This document shows, one piece after another, positions 1 through 6,465 of a stretch of DNA of 19,790 nt. Made by a program: the position numbers and the translations under genes. The stretch covers positions 1 to 19,790 of the forward strand of contig JALLON010000018.1 of NCBI GenBank assembly GCA_027717925.1, given 5' to 3'. The notes under the pieces are model-generated. The model worked only from the letters and a program-made list of their open reading frames with translations. It did not search any database and was not told the DNA's origin. How positions within the stretch are numbered: the first letter of the stretch is position 1; every line of letters starts with the position of its first letter. The DNA is from Acidobacteria bacterium AH-259-G07. GTDB lineage: Bacteria > Acidobacteriota > UBA6911 > RPQK01 > JADFOI01.

Positions 1-13
1 TAGCGCATCATTT

Positions 14-57
14 TGTAAACTTAAATTTACACACAGTGTAAGCTTACGTTTACACTG
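14..57. promoter_or_regulatory. Cluster of TGTAAA/TTTACA half-sites, putative upstream activator or operator site
   Basis: Five copies of a TGTAA(A/G)-like word in alternating orientation lie within about 45 bases (TGTAAAC at 14, TTTACAC at 26, GTGTAAG at 36, CTTAC at 43, TTTACAC at 49). The best inverted repeat is CAGTGTAA (34-41) with TTACACTG (50-57) around an 8-base spacer. The cluster sits about 100-140 bases upstream of the sigma54-type element at 154-168, the usual distance for an enhancer-binding protein. Binding by such a protein is inferred; no regulator gene is visible. Confidence 0.4.
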
Positions 58-153
58 CTGCGCCCAAACTCACGCGCCAGATAGCCTGTAACTAACTGTT
101 TATTAACGATTTACATCAGGCTCACTGGGTTGGCCCACGAACACAGCTTAAAA

Positions 154-168
154 TGGCACGCCACTTGC
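154..168 (+). promoter_or_regulatory. Sigma54 (RpoN) -24/-12 promoter for the PilZ gene
   Basis: TGGCACG-CCAC-TTGC followed by T matches the sigma54 consensus TGGCACG-N4-TTGC(A/T) at every defined position, with GG and GC 12 bases apart. Transcription would start near 180, giving a leader of roughly 85 bases before the PilZ coding region. Its orientation and position in a gene-free upstream region support a real promoter, and it implies control by an enhancer-binding activator. Confidence 0.75.
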
Positions 169-263
169 TTGGCAAACCTCAAGCAGTATCAGCTTCCCAT
201 GGGGCGGCGAGGGTTAATGATTTGAAGATAGTTGATGCCAAGTGATGCATAGAGAGCGTGAAA

Positions 264-941
264 ATGACTGAGCAAGTTTCTGGATGGCCCAGTCATGGCC
301 TTCAGGTGGGATGGGCGGTATCCATTTCTCCACTGAAGTCAAGCGCCGAACGGGTGGCCACGGTCACGAAAACCTCCCCAGACGAAACCTGGCTGAAGCT
401 TTTGAGACCACTTCCCCTCCTCTTCAGAAAAGGAGAGCTAGTTGGGATTAAACACTGGGATGAAGGGGCTATCTATTACTGGGGTGGAGATGTTCTCAAA
501 GTCTCCGGCTCCTGCAATCAGAACGTCGCGATCTCGAAAAGCGGTCCAGGGGTGAAACTGTGGCAGAGGAAATACTCCAGGCTTTGTTCGGAGATCCCTT
601 TCTCGTTTAGGGTAATAAGCTCTACTCCGGGCCGGCTCGTCTCGGGGAAAGTTGTTTACTCGAATAAGACCCAAAATATCAGTGCAGGCGGCATAGCGTT
701 TGAAACCGAACTTCCACTCAAAGTGGGTGATGAATTACAGCTAAACCTTAAATTGCTTGGCTCACAACAAATGAGCACCGGAGCGTGGGTTGTTCGATCG
801 GAAAAGGTCGAACGCGAAGAAAGATGTCTCAATTCAGTTGCTTTGGAGTTCCTTGGATTGAAACCAGGTGAACGGGCGCAATTCCTGCGGTTTTTGGCTG
901 TGTCCCAGACGAGTGAGGAAACCGAAGAGACAGCTTTTTAA
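264..941 (+). CDS. PilZ-domain c-di-GMP receptor, YcgR-like two-domain protein
   Basis: Likely a cytoplasmic c-di-GMP effector. The C-terminal half is a PilZ domain: an RxxxR motif (RKYSR, about residues 102-106) is followed about 32 residues later by NISAGG, matching the (D/N)xSxxG signature. Together these form the c-di-GMP binding site in the family. The first 100 residues form a beta-rich domain with a IKHWDEGAIYYWGGDVL stretch, resembling the N-terminal domain of YcgR-type flagellar brakes. A GTG at 258 is also in frame, but the ATG at 264 is better spaced from the weak AGAGAG ribosome site, so it is preferred. No flagellar or pilus genes lie nearby, so the partner process is unknown. 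A sigma54 promoter lies upstream, fitting motility or surface regulation. Convergent with the next gene. Family call strong; specific role unassigned. Confidence 0.85.
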   Translation: MTEQVSGWPSHGLQVGWAVSISPLKSSAERVATVTKTSPDETWLKLLRPLPLLFRKGELVGIKHWDEGAIYYWGGDVLKVSGSCNQNVAISKSGPGVKLWQRKYSRLCSEIPFSFRVISSTPGRLVSGKVVYSNKTQNISAGGIAFETELPLKVGDELQLNLKLLGSQQMSTGAWVVRSEKVEREERCLNSVALEFLGLKPGERAQFLRFLAVSQTSEETEETAF

Positions 942-983
942 ACTCCAGCGCATCAATTTCGCAAGCCTGATGCGGCAGGCGGC

Positions 984-2384
984 TCAGTATCTGCCGATGC
1001 CTGCCAAGTCTCGTCCTGCCCTGTGAGCAAGCTGCAGCACTTTCGCCATCACCACATCCTGGACTGTGGGAGCGAAGAACCCGATGCCGCCGTGTATCAA
1101 CCCACGTGTTTCGTAACCGCCTTCACTCAACACCTGGGCAGATGGCAGATAGCCAAAGACGTCGTTGCAGTAAGCAGCGATCCAAAGTTGTCTTGGTCCA
1201 AGCACCTTTTCCAGAAGCCTCACATAATCCACCACAACCTCGCCCGAAAGCCCGATCAAAGTCAGGTCGCGGCCAAACTGCCATACAGCAATCGGGGCGC
1301 TGTAGTGGGTGGGCAGCTTTTCTCCGCGATCCATCATTTCCATCATTTTGCCGCCTACCCAGGCCCGCCAACCTCGCCCTCCTGCCAGTTTTTCTATTTC
1401 TTGACGTGAAGGGGCGGCCTGGAGCGGCAGATTCACACGATCGAACTCCACACGCAGTGGACCACCTACAAGCTGGAGTTTTTCTTCCAAGACCCGCAGA
1501 ACTTCTTTCCCGAGGCCGCGCCCGTGCTGACGTGCGAATTGCACCGTTCCCCGTGGATAGGGGTTCGCGTCTGCGGCACAACCCAGCATAAACATCGCCT
1601 GGACGGAGGGCAGTTTTGCCTGGATGTATTTCTGGGCGAATCCAGCGTAGTCACCACTGATTTTGTAATGTTTGCCGGTCAGCGTGGTGTTGTGACAGGC
1701 TGCGCCGAAAAGCACCGCTCGGAGCTTTCCATTGGGAGTTGCCACGCGCAAAACGGGAACGGTCCGATCCACCGGCCCGCGAGGATTCACACCGAGAATC
1801 ACCCCCCTTTCAGTGTATTCACGGCGATTCATGACGAACTTGGCCACTCCTGTCCCCCAGGATAGCTGTGCCAGGTCAAGGCGCGAGAGAGCGAGCTCAA
1901 CCGCATGGACTACCTGGTCTTGCAGCCGTCGAGTATAGGCCACCAACTTCTTGGCTTCCTGCTCCGACATCTTGCTGCTGGGACCAGGAGTCACGGTAAG
2001 ATCCGGGCCCGTATGAGTGTGAGAGGAGTTCAGGAGGATCTGCGCCCGATTCAGACCCGTTTTCGCCATAATCCGCTCACACATTGGCTCGGCGAACTCC
2101 GCGCGAAAACCAATGAGGTCGCTGGTGACTAGAACGCCACGATGGCCTTCACTGTCCTCCAGCGCCAATACCTTGGCATAGAGATCAGTAATCTTACCTT
2201 CCGAGGGTTTGTCTCTGGAAGCGTAACCGGCCATGAAAACCGGCATCTCGGGGGTGATTTTCACTTGGGCCAGTCCGGCCTTCCATTCTGGCTCGGCCAA
2301 CAGTGCCACGGAGTGGAACATTAAGGCCAACAGCACAGTGATGCCTAATGGAAATATTTCGGCAAATCGTTTTAGCCCATTCAT
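984..2384 (-). CDS. Secreted neutral/alkaline ceramidase-like hydrolase (PF04734-type N-terminal domain)
   Basis: The chosen ATG at 2384 is preceded by GGGGA at suitable spacing and starts a clean signal peptide (basic MNGLKRF, hydrophobic core, cleavage near LLA/EP, residue 30). A reading extended to 2528 would put 48 polar residues ahead of it. The mature protein has the neutral ceramidase family hallmarks: NSSHTHTGP (about residues 119-127, zinc-binding histidines), GAACHNTTLTG, SGDYAGFAQ, and GCAADANPYPRG. Known members hydrolyse N-acyl sphingosine. At about 466 residues it lacks room for the C-terminal Ig-like domain of classical 650-750 residue ceramidases, as in many environmental homologues of unknown substrate. 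The next-but-one gene on its 5' side runs the other way, so it is probably monocistronic. Ceramide as actual substrate is unproven. Confidence 0.85.
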   Translation of the reverse strand: MNGLKRFAEIFPLGITVLLALMFHSVALLAEPEWKAGLAQVKITPEMPVFMAGYASRDKPSEGKITDLYAKVLALEDSEGHRGVLVTSDLIGFRAEFAEPMCERIMAKTGLNRAQILLNSSHTHTGPDLTVTPGPSSKMSEQEAKKLVAYTRRLQDQVVHAVELALSRLDLAQLSWGTGVAKFVMNRREYTERGVILGVNPRGPVDRTVPVLRVATPNGKLRAVLFGAACHNTTLTGKHYKISGDYAGFAQKYIQAKLPSVQAMFMLGCAADANPYPRGTVQFARQHGRGLGKEVLRVLEEKLQLVGGPLRVEFDRVNLPLQAAPSRQEIEKLAGGRGWRAWVGGKMMEMMDRGEKLPTHYSAPIAVWQFGRDLTLIGLSGEVVVDYVRLLEKVLGPRQLWIAAYCNDVFGYLPSAQVLSEGGYETRGLIHGGIGFFAPTVQDVVMAKVLQLAHRAGRDLAGIGRY

Positions 2385-2739
2385 ATTCGTTCCCCAGTAT
2401 AGTATGTTCCGCAAATGACTCATCGATCTTTTTTTCTTGCTAGAGAGATCCACATAGCAGATGAAAGAAGTCGGGCCCAAAGATACAAAAGACTCAGCAT
2501 TCCTCTTGATGAAACCGTCAGAGATCAATAATCTTTTCGTTTATGAACTTAAAACTGCGAGACCAATGACATCTCGATCACAGCTGTTTTGTACTGGACC
2601 GCTCCGTGCTTTTGGGCTTCGTGCTTTCGTGGCCGACCACCGCAGGAAGACACGAAAGCACGACAGCACGAAGGCACTCAAACTCGATGGAGCCTGACCA
2701 TCGGTTTCGGAGTGAAATACGTAGAAAGGAGAGTCTTGA
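2385..2739. other. Divergent intergenic region between the ceramidase-like and Tat-exported genes
   Basis: Both flanking genes point outward, so promoters for both should lie here. The only conspicuous structure is the inverted repeat at 2619-2663, listed separately. A possible plus-strand sigma70 element (TTGATG at 2506, 17-base spacer, TAATCT at 2529) matches the -10 consensus poorly and is not claimed. Short open frames here show no recognisable protein features. Confidence 0.4.
2619..2663. repeat. Inverted repeat with 13-base perfect arms (cacgaaagcacg type)
   Basis: Arms 2619-2631 and 2651-2663 are exact reverse complements (core GTGCTTTCGTG / CACGAAAGCAC) around a 19-base spacer. A further degenerate copy (GCACGAAGGCAC) follows at 2666-2677. 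There is no T-tract, and it lies about 75 bases upstream of a start codon, so a terminator is unlikely. The CACGAAAGCACGAA word resembles dispersed intergenic repeats seen in many environmental genomes; a similar word (CCACAAAGGCACAAAG) lies at 10612-10627 here. Confidence 0.5.
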
Positions 2740-3756
2740 ATGGCTACTAATGATTCGACGTCTCAAAAACAACATCCGAGTTGCGACAAAGCCTCGGAGG
2801 GCAAGGGCTCCAGTCGGCGCGATTTCTTGCGGGCGGCAGGGTTGGCGAGTGGTGCGGCCCTGGCTCATTCGTCTGCCGGCGCCGGCCATTTTGCCGTTGC
2901 TGAATCGGCGCTTGCTTCCTCCCAGACCCCCTCCGGGCTGTTGCCAACCATCAAGCTGGGGCCCCATGTCGTCACGCGGTTAATCATCGGCGGCAATCCT
3001 ATTTATGGGTACTCTCATTTCAATCGGCTGCTCAGCCGGCATCAGATCGCCTGGCATACGCCCCAGAGGGTGGTCGAATTATTGAAGCGCTGCGAAGAGG
3101 CCGGCATCAATACGTGGCAGAACAGCTACGCCCCGAGGACCATCCAGGACTTGGACCGCTACCGCGCGGAGGGCGGGACGATGCAATGGCTGTGTCTGGG
3201 CAAACCCGACTGGGAGCGAAGGCCGGAACTGGTCAACGAAGCCGCCAAACGCCACCCCATCGGCATCGCCCCGCACGGCTCGCTGGCCGACCGGCTGCAT
3301 CGACAAAACAAGCTTGAGGTCCTGACTGACCTGCTCAAGCGCATCCGCGACCAGGGCGTGCTGGTGGGTCTTTCCGCCCACAATCCGGCATTGGTCGCCT
3401 TGTCGGAAGAGAAAGACTGGCCCGTGGATTACTACATGTGCTGTCTGTATTACCGGACGCGGTCAAAGGAAGAGCTCAAAAAACTGCTCTGCGGTGACTT
3501 ACCACTTGGCGAGATCTATCTGCCCTCTGACCCTGCGCGGATGTTCGCGGTGATCCGGGCCACCCAAAAGCCTTGCCTGGCTTACAAGGTCTTGGCCGCG
3601 GGGCGGCGCATTCGAAACTCGGCCGAGATTCGCCAGTGTTTCGAGACCGCCTTGAGCAATATCAAACCAACCGACGCCGTGATCGTGGGCATGTATCAGC
3701 AATTCAATGACCAGGTGGGTGAGAATGCCGCCCTCGTGCGGGGAATATGCACATGA
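2740..3756 (+). CDS. Tat-exported aldo/keto-reductase-like TIM-barrel protein
   Basis: A strong GAAAGGAGA ribosome site precedes the ATG. Residues 24-33 read SSRRDFLRAA, a twin-arginine signal followed by a small-residue hydrophobic stretch to about residue 55, so a folded protein is probably exported through Tat. The rest resembles the aldo/keto reductase fold: an early GGNPIYGYSHF segment, a 'EAGINTWQNSYAP' stretch where the family has GINFFDTAxxYG, VGLSAHNPA near residue 210, and a late KVLAAGR segment. The catalytic Asp of the usual AKR tetrad appears replaced (Gln/Asn), although a following Tyr is kept. It may thus be a divergent or non-reductase member. Its stop overlaps the ATG of a possible small ORF at 3753. 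Fold moderately sure; activity unknown. Confidence 0.75.
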   Translation: MATNDSTSQKQHPSCDKASEGKGSSRRDFLRAAGLASGAALAHSSAGAGHFAVAESALASSQTPSGLLPTIKLGPHVVTRLIIGGNPIYGYSHFNRLLSRHQIAWHTPQRVVELLKRCEEAGINTWQNSYAPRTIQDLDRYRAEGGTMQWLCLGKPDWERRPELVNEAAKRHPIGIAPHGSLADRLHRQNKLEVLTDLLKRIRDQGVLVGLSAHNPALVALSEEKDWPVDYYMCCLYYRTRSKEELKKLLCGDLPLGEIYLPSDPARMFAVIRATQKPCLAYKVLAAGRRIRNSAEIRQCFETALSNIKPTDAVIVGMYQQFNDQVGENAALVRGICT

Positions 3757-4028
3757 AGATATTGAAGCGTAAATTTTGGTGCTTCATCAGGGAAGTGTTG
3801 TTGAGTCCTGACCACTCAATGGGCAACCCGGGTGGGGACAGGCTCGAGATAAGTTCTTGTTCTGCTTCATACATGTTTGATGACAGAAAAAGCGTAGGGA
3901 ATCCAGACAGAATCACCTATTGCGGGGCTGCAGAAACAATCAACAACACTTTCCTGAGGAAGCACCGAGTGTTGACGAAACTGAAAGCTCCTGAGGTTGC
4001 CGACTATCTCCGAGGAGGATCTGAATGA
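3753..4028 (+). CDS. Possible small coupled ORF, unknown
   Basis: A 91-codon frame starts with ATG at 3753, overlapping the previous stop as ATGA, and ends with TGA at 4026-4028, overlapping the next ATG (4025), again as ATGA. A GGGGA sits 8 bases before the ATG. The protein (MKILKRKFWCFIREVLL at its start, KLKAPEVADYLRGG near its end) shows no signal peptide or domain that I recognise. The double ATGA arrangement and ribosome site favour a real gene; the unremarkable composition favours a chance frame in a 268-base gap. Confidence 0.3.
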   Translation: MKILKRKFWCFIREVLLSPDHSMGNPGGDRLEISSCSASYMFDDRKSVGNPDRITYCGAAETINNTFLRKHRVLTKLKAPEVADYLRGGSE

Positions 4029-4246
4029 AAAGCATTTTAAAATGGCCGCTAATCATCGCGGCTCTGCTCCTTGTCATCAGGGTGATCCTTGAACAATCAG
4101 GAGCACCGGCACTGTTAAACAATATCTTTGGAGTGACGTGGCTCTACCTTTTGCTGCCGATATACTTTGCCTTCCAGATTGCCGAAGGCGCCCCATCAAA
4201 CCCCTACATGAGGTTGTTTCAGGTCACGCTGGTTTTTTACTCCTGA
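4025..4246 (+). CDS. Membrane protein, N-terminal part (reading frame broken at a T6 run)
   Basis: A strong GAGGAGGAT ribosome site precedes the ATG at 4025. The 73 residues contain two hydrophobic helices (about residues 7-22 and 36-52, the second including WLYLLLPIYFAFQIA). The frame stops at TGA 4244-4246, immediately after a run of six T (4233-4238). One extra T there, or a -1 ribosomal slip at TTT, would continue into the intact downstream frame as ...VTLVF-LLLTRLMIFATY, giving one polytopic membrane protein of about 270 residues. This is therefore probably the first part of one gene, not a separate small protein. Function unknown. Confidence 0.7.
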   Translation: MKSILKWPLIIAALLLVIRVILEQSGAPALLNNIFGVTWLYLLLPIYFAFQIAEGAPSNPYMRLFQVTLVFYS

Positions 4247-4833
4247 CGCGCTTAATGATTTTTGCGACCTATTGCCTGGCCTACGTTTACAGTTGGTCCG
4301 CTCCACGCTTCAGCGTGGAAGGTGGTGGCGTCGTAGGAGAGGGAGTGACTCCCCTCCAGGGACTCGCTTTGATACCTCTTCAGAACCTTATCATTGGAAC
4401 CATTCTTGGAACCGTAGTAGGGATGATCGTTGGTTGGATTGTCTTGGCCGGGCGCTTTTGGCGGCGGTGGATGTTGGCAAGTACCGTAGGCTTTGGCGTC
4501 GGCTCTGTTTTGGGCTTTATCGTGGCCCAAGCTGTGGTCGGGAAAGTGGGCAGGGACCCCCAGGGCGGGCCCGTGTTCGGGTCCGGGGGTGATCTCATAG
4601 TCGGCGCCCTGGCCATGCTCTTAGGCGGGATAATGCAATGGCTTGTCCTGCGGAGGCAGGTCTCATGGGCTGGTTTGTGGGCGTTGGCAAGCCCCGTGGG
4701 CTTTGCGTTATTAGTAGCCGTGACCGGAGGTGTGCCCGGGGTCGTGGGGTGCACCATTTTCGGGGCCATGATCAGTGCAGTTACAGGGATTGTGTTGCTT
4801 CGGTTGTTGCGACGTCCGTTGCCGGAAGCGTAA
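4237..4833 (+). CDS. Membrane protein, C-terminal part of the frameshifted gene
   Basis: This frame is one base back from the 4025 frame and carries the rest of the protein. It has a TM helix (LTRLMIFATYCLAYVYSW), a loop with PRFSVEGGGVVGEGVTPLQG, and then at least four glycine-rich helices ending in a basic RLLRRPLPEA tail. The computed start at 4138 is not meaningful, because residues before about 4237 are the out-of-frame reading of the N-terminal part. An internal ATG at 4255 exists but has no good ribosome site. The sequence after the shift is uninterrupted and well conserved in character, so the break is either a sequencing error in a homopolymer, a recent mutation, or slippage. No enzymatic motif is seen. 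Confidence 0.65.
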   Translation, partial: LLLTRLMIFATYCLAYVYSWSAPRFSVEGGGVVGEGVTPLQGLALIPLQNLIIGTILGTVVGMIVGWIVLAGRFWRRWMLASTVGFGVGSVLGFIVAQAVVGKVGRDPQGGPVFGSGGDLIVGALAMLLGGIMQWLVLRRQVSWAGLWALASPVGFALLVAVTGGVPGVVGCTIFGAMISAVTGIVLLRLLRRPLPEA

Positions 4834-5000
4834 AAGGGATGGCAACTGCTCTTTGTCAGCCTCATCGCGCATCTCCATGGGTGTACTACGATGCCGCTAT
4901 CAACTCCCTGGACTGCTTCTCGTGAAACTCGCCTAAAAGATCATGAAGGAGGAAGGGCAAGCTATGGCTTCACATCTTGTAGCGATAGCTGGATCGCCGC
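4834..5000. other. Non-coding stretch with an orphan ribosome site
   Basis: No convincing gene. A strong plus-strand AAGGAGGAAGGG at 4946-4957 lies 6 bases before an ATG (4964) whose frame runs only 20 codons, reading MASHLVAIAGSPLL before entering the IS remnant and stopping at 5024. It may be the stub of a gene cut by the insertion, but this is speculative. Confidence 0.3.
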
Positions 5001-5126
5001 TTCTCATTCTCCGAGAATCGCAATGATTTGCTCCTCCGTGTACTTTTTCTTCATCTCTTCCTTCCTTCCTTTCTACAAGGGCTTAAGCCTAACATTCTAT
5101 TTGGTACGGTTTTGGGGAGCAGGTCA
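5001..5126 (-). mobile_element. IS3-family element remnant: terminal end plus start of orfA
   Basis: Read on the minus strand from 5126, the sequence begins TGACCTGCTCCCC, resembling the terminal inverted repeat of IS3-family elements (which start TGA). About 70 bases later comes a GGAAGGAAGGAAGAG ribosome site and then ATG at 5054, encoding MKKKYTEEQIIAILGE. This is the characteristic start of IS3 orfA transposase helix-turn-helix proteins. The frame hits a TGA at 5004-5006, and recognisable similarity ends there. The rest of the element and its other end are absent, so this is an immobile fragment. The plus-strand junction meets a short orphan ORF start at 4964. Confidence 0.7.
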
Positions 5127-5136
5127 GGGCGGCTGA

Positions 5137-5206
5137 CCAAATGAGTTTTATAACGCCATTTTCATAGATTTGAGGTGCCGCGCTTCGGCCTGGGCAACTC
5201 ATTTGG
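5137..5206. repeat. Inverted repeat beside the IS remnant
   Basis: CCAAATGAGTT (5137-5147) and AACTCATTTGG (5196-5206) are perfect 11-base reverse complements around a 48-base spacer. They begin 11 bases outside the IS3-like terminus and end 67 bases before the stop of the minus-strand SDR gene. Role unknown; it could be part of another decayed element end or a weak stem. Confidence 0.35.
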
Positions 5207-5272
5207 AAGCTGGCGGATTATATCCATGCGCAGTCGGAAGCACCAACTTGATGCCGGGTCATTGGGGAGAAA

Positions 5273-6190
5273 TCACCTTCTAAAGTGTCTCTTCAACTCT
5301 GATGAGTAAGTCCGACCCACACTATGTTTGTTCGAACTCAGCCATTCGGAGAACAGTGTTTCTCCGTTGGGCGATTGTTCAGAATACAATAAATTATCCA
5401 TAAGCCCTTTCAACTCGTCCTTTGTCAATACGACATCTCCTACAACCAACCCAATCAAGTGGCCCAAGAGAAGACCCAAAGTGGGCGGAAGATGGACAAA
5501 TTTCACATTTTGCTCAATTTTTGAGGCAATGAGCCGAAGAAGTTCCTCAAACGTGAATGTCTCCGGTCCTACCGCATCGATTATGCGAGAATCTGTGTCG
5601 TCGGCACTGGCCACGGCAATGGAGGCAAGATCCTCTACATAAACGGGCTGAATCAAGTACTGTCCTGCTCCAAATATCGGAAACACCGGGAATTTTCTCA
5701 TCATCCAGGCAATATTGTTGATCAGAATATCCTCTTTGCCAAAAACCACTGTCGGCCTGACGATGGTATAAGGCAAACCACAGTTGACCAAAACTTTCTC
5801 GACTTTCGCTTTGCCTTTGAAGTAAGGCAGCGGGGAATTTTCCGATGCGTGTGTCACGCCGATATGAACCACCTTTTTGATCCCGGCCTGTGCGGCACAG
5901 CGAAACAACGTCCTTGAGTTTTCGACTGCCTGCCTAAAGGTAATACCTCCATATTCGAACCGAACCCAGTAGGTGTTATAAAGTGTATGAGCTCCTCGAA
6001 GGTTTTCCACCAATAGGTGTGGCTTGTCAAAGTTGTATGGATAGGCAGTTACAACTTCGCCAAAAGGGTTTTCCTTATTGGGGTGCGTTGTGATTGTTTT
6101 TACTCGCCTGCCTTCGCCCAGTAAACGACGGGTGATGTATTTGCCGATATAACCAAACGAACCCGTAACTACATCTGTATCAGGTAACAA
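5273..6190 (-). CDS. NAD(P)-binding atypical SDR, NDUFA9/NmrA-like epimerase-dehydratase family
   Basis: The N-terminus VVTGSFGYIGKYI carries the Rossmann TGxxGxxG dinucleotide-binding motif. Further along are NSRTLFRCAAQAGIKKVVHIG and a GLPYTIVRPTVVFG segment, typical of extended or atypical SDRs. A YFKGKAKVEK stretch sits where the YxxxK catalytic motif is expected, but the spacing and residues are altered, as in the NDUFA9-like (complex I accessory) group. Length of 305 residues fits. Start is a TTG at 6190, with GAGGAG about 10 bases upstream; no in-frame ATG is close to the Rossmann motif. Divergent from the haem-barrel gene and separated by an inverted-repeat cluster. It could act on a nucleotide sugar, quinone-type substrate or structurally; substrate unknown. 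Confidence 0.8.
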   Translation of the reverse strand: MLPDTDVVTGSFGYIGKYITRRLLGEGRRVKTITTHPNKENPFGEVVTAYPYNFDKPHLLVENLRGAHTLYNTYWVRFEYGGITFRQAVENSRTLFRCAAQAGIKKVVHIGVTHASENSPLPYFKGKAKVEKVLVNCGLPYTIVRPTVVFGKEDILINNIAWMMRKFPVFPIFGAGQYLIQPVYVEDLASIAVASADDTDSRIIDAVGPETFTFEELLRLIASKIEQNVKFVHLPPTLGLLLGHLIGLVVGDVVLTKDELKGLMDNLLYSEQSPNGETLFSEWLSSNKHSVGRTYSSELKRHFRR

Positions 6191-6241
6191 TCGTCAACGC
6201 TCCTCTATCCATTTGTTTACCGCCTAACGACAGAATTTAGG

Positions 6242-6285
6242 ACAGGCTAGACGCCTGTTATATAACAGCCCCGGTTTAGGGGGCT
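6242..6285. promoter_or_regulatory. Overlapping inverted repeats in a divergent intergenic region
   Basis: Three dyads are chained: ACAGGC (6242-6247)/GCCTGT (6253-6258); the perfect 14-base palindrome CTGTTATATAACAG (6255-6268); and AGCCCC (6267-6272)/GGGGCT (6280-6285). Neighbouring dyads share bases, so they are mutually exclusive as RNA hairpins. They lie 50-95 bases upstream of the minus-strand SDR start and upstream of the plus-strand promoter at 6349. Candidate operator for the SDR gene or for both genes. Confidence 0.45.
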
Positions 6286-6348
6286 ACGAAGAATTTGGGG
6301 TGACTGGCGTCAAGAAGTTCACTGATCCGGGCCAAAAGCAATACTGGG

Positions 6349-6377
6349 TTGACAGGAAAGGGGTTTGTTGGTATTTT
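6349..6377 (+). promoter_or_regulatory. Sigma70-type promoter for the haem-barrel gene
   Basis: A perfect -35 TTGACA (6349-6354) is separated by exactly 17 bases from TATTTT (6372-6377), giving a start near 6384 and a leader of about 80 bases before the ATG at 6466. Confidence 0.65.
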
Positions 6378-6465
6378 TAGCCTCAGCTAAATTTTAATTT
6401 AAGGAATACGAAAACAGCTTCTTTTTAGAAGTACCGAGTTTTGCAGAGAGTCAGGAGAGTACAAA

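Noticed and set aside
949..980. Dyads between the convergent PilZ and ceramidase-like genes (CGCATCA/TGATGCG and GCCTG/CAGGC)
   Set aside because: They could act as a bidirectional terminator given the convergent layout, but the stems are short and no T-tract follows on either strand.
2506..2534. Possible sigma70 promoter TTGATG-N17-TAATCT
   Set aside because: The -10 hexamer matches consensus at only half its positions; too weak to call.
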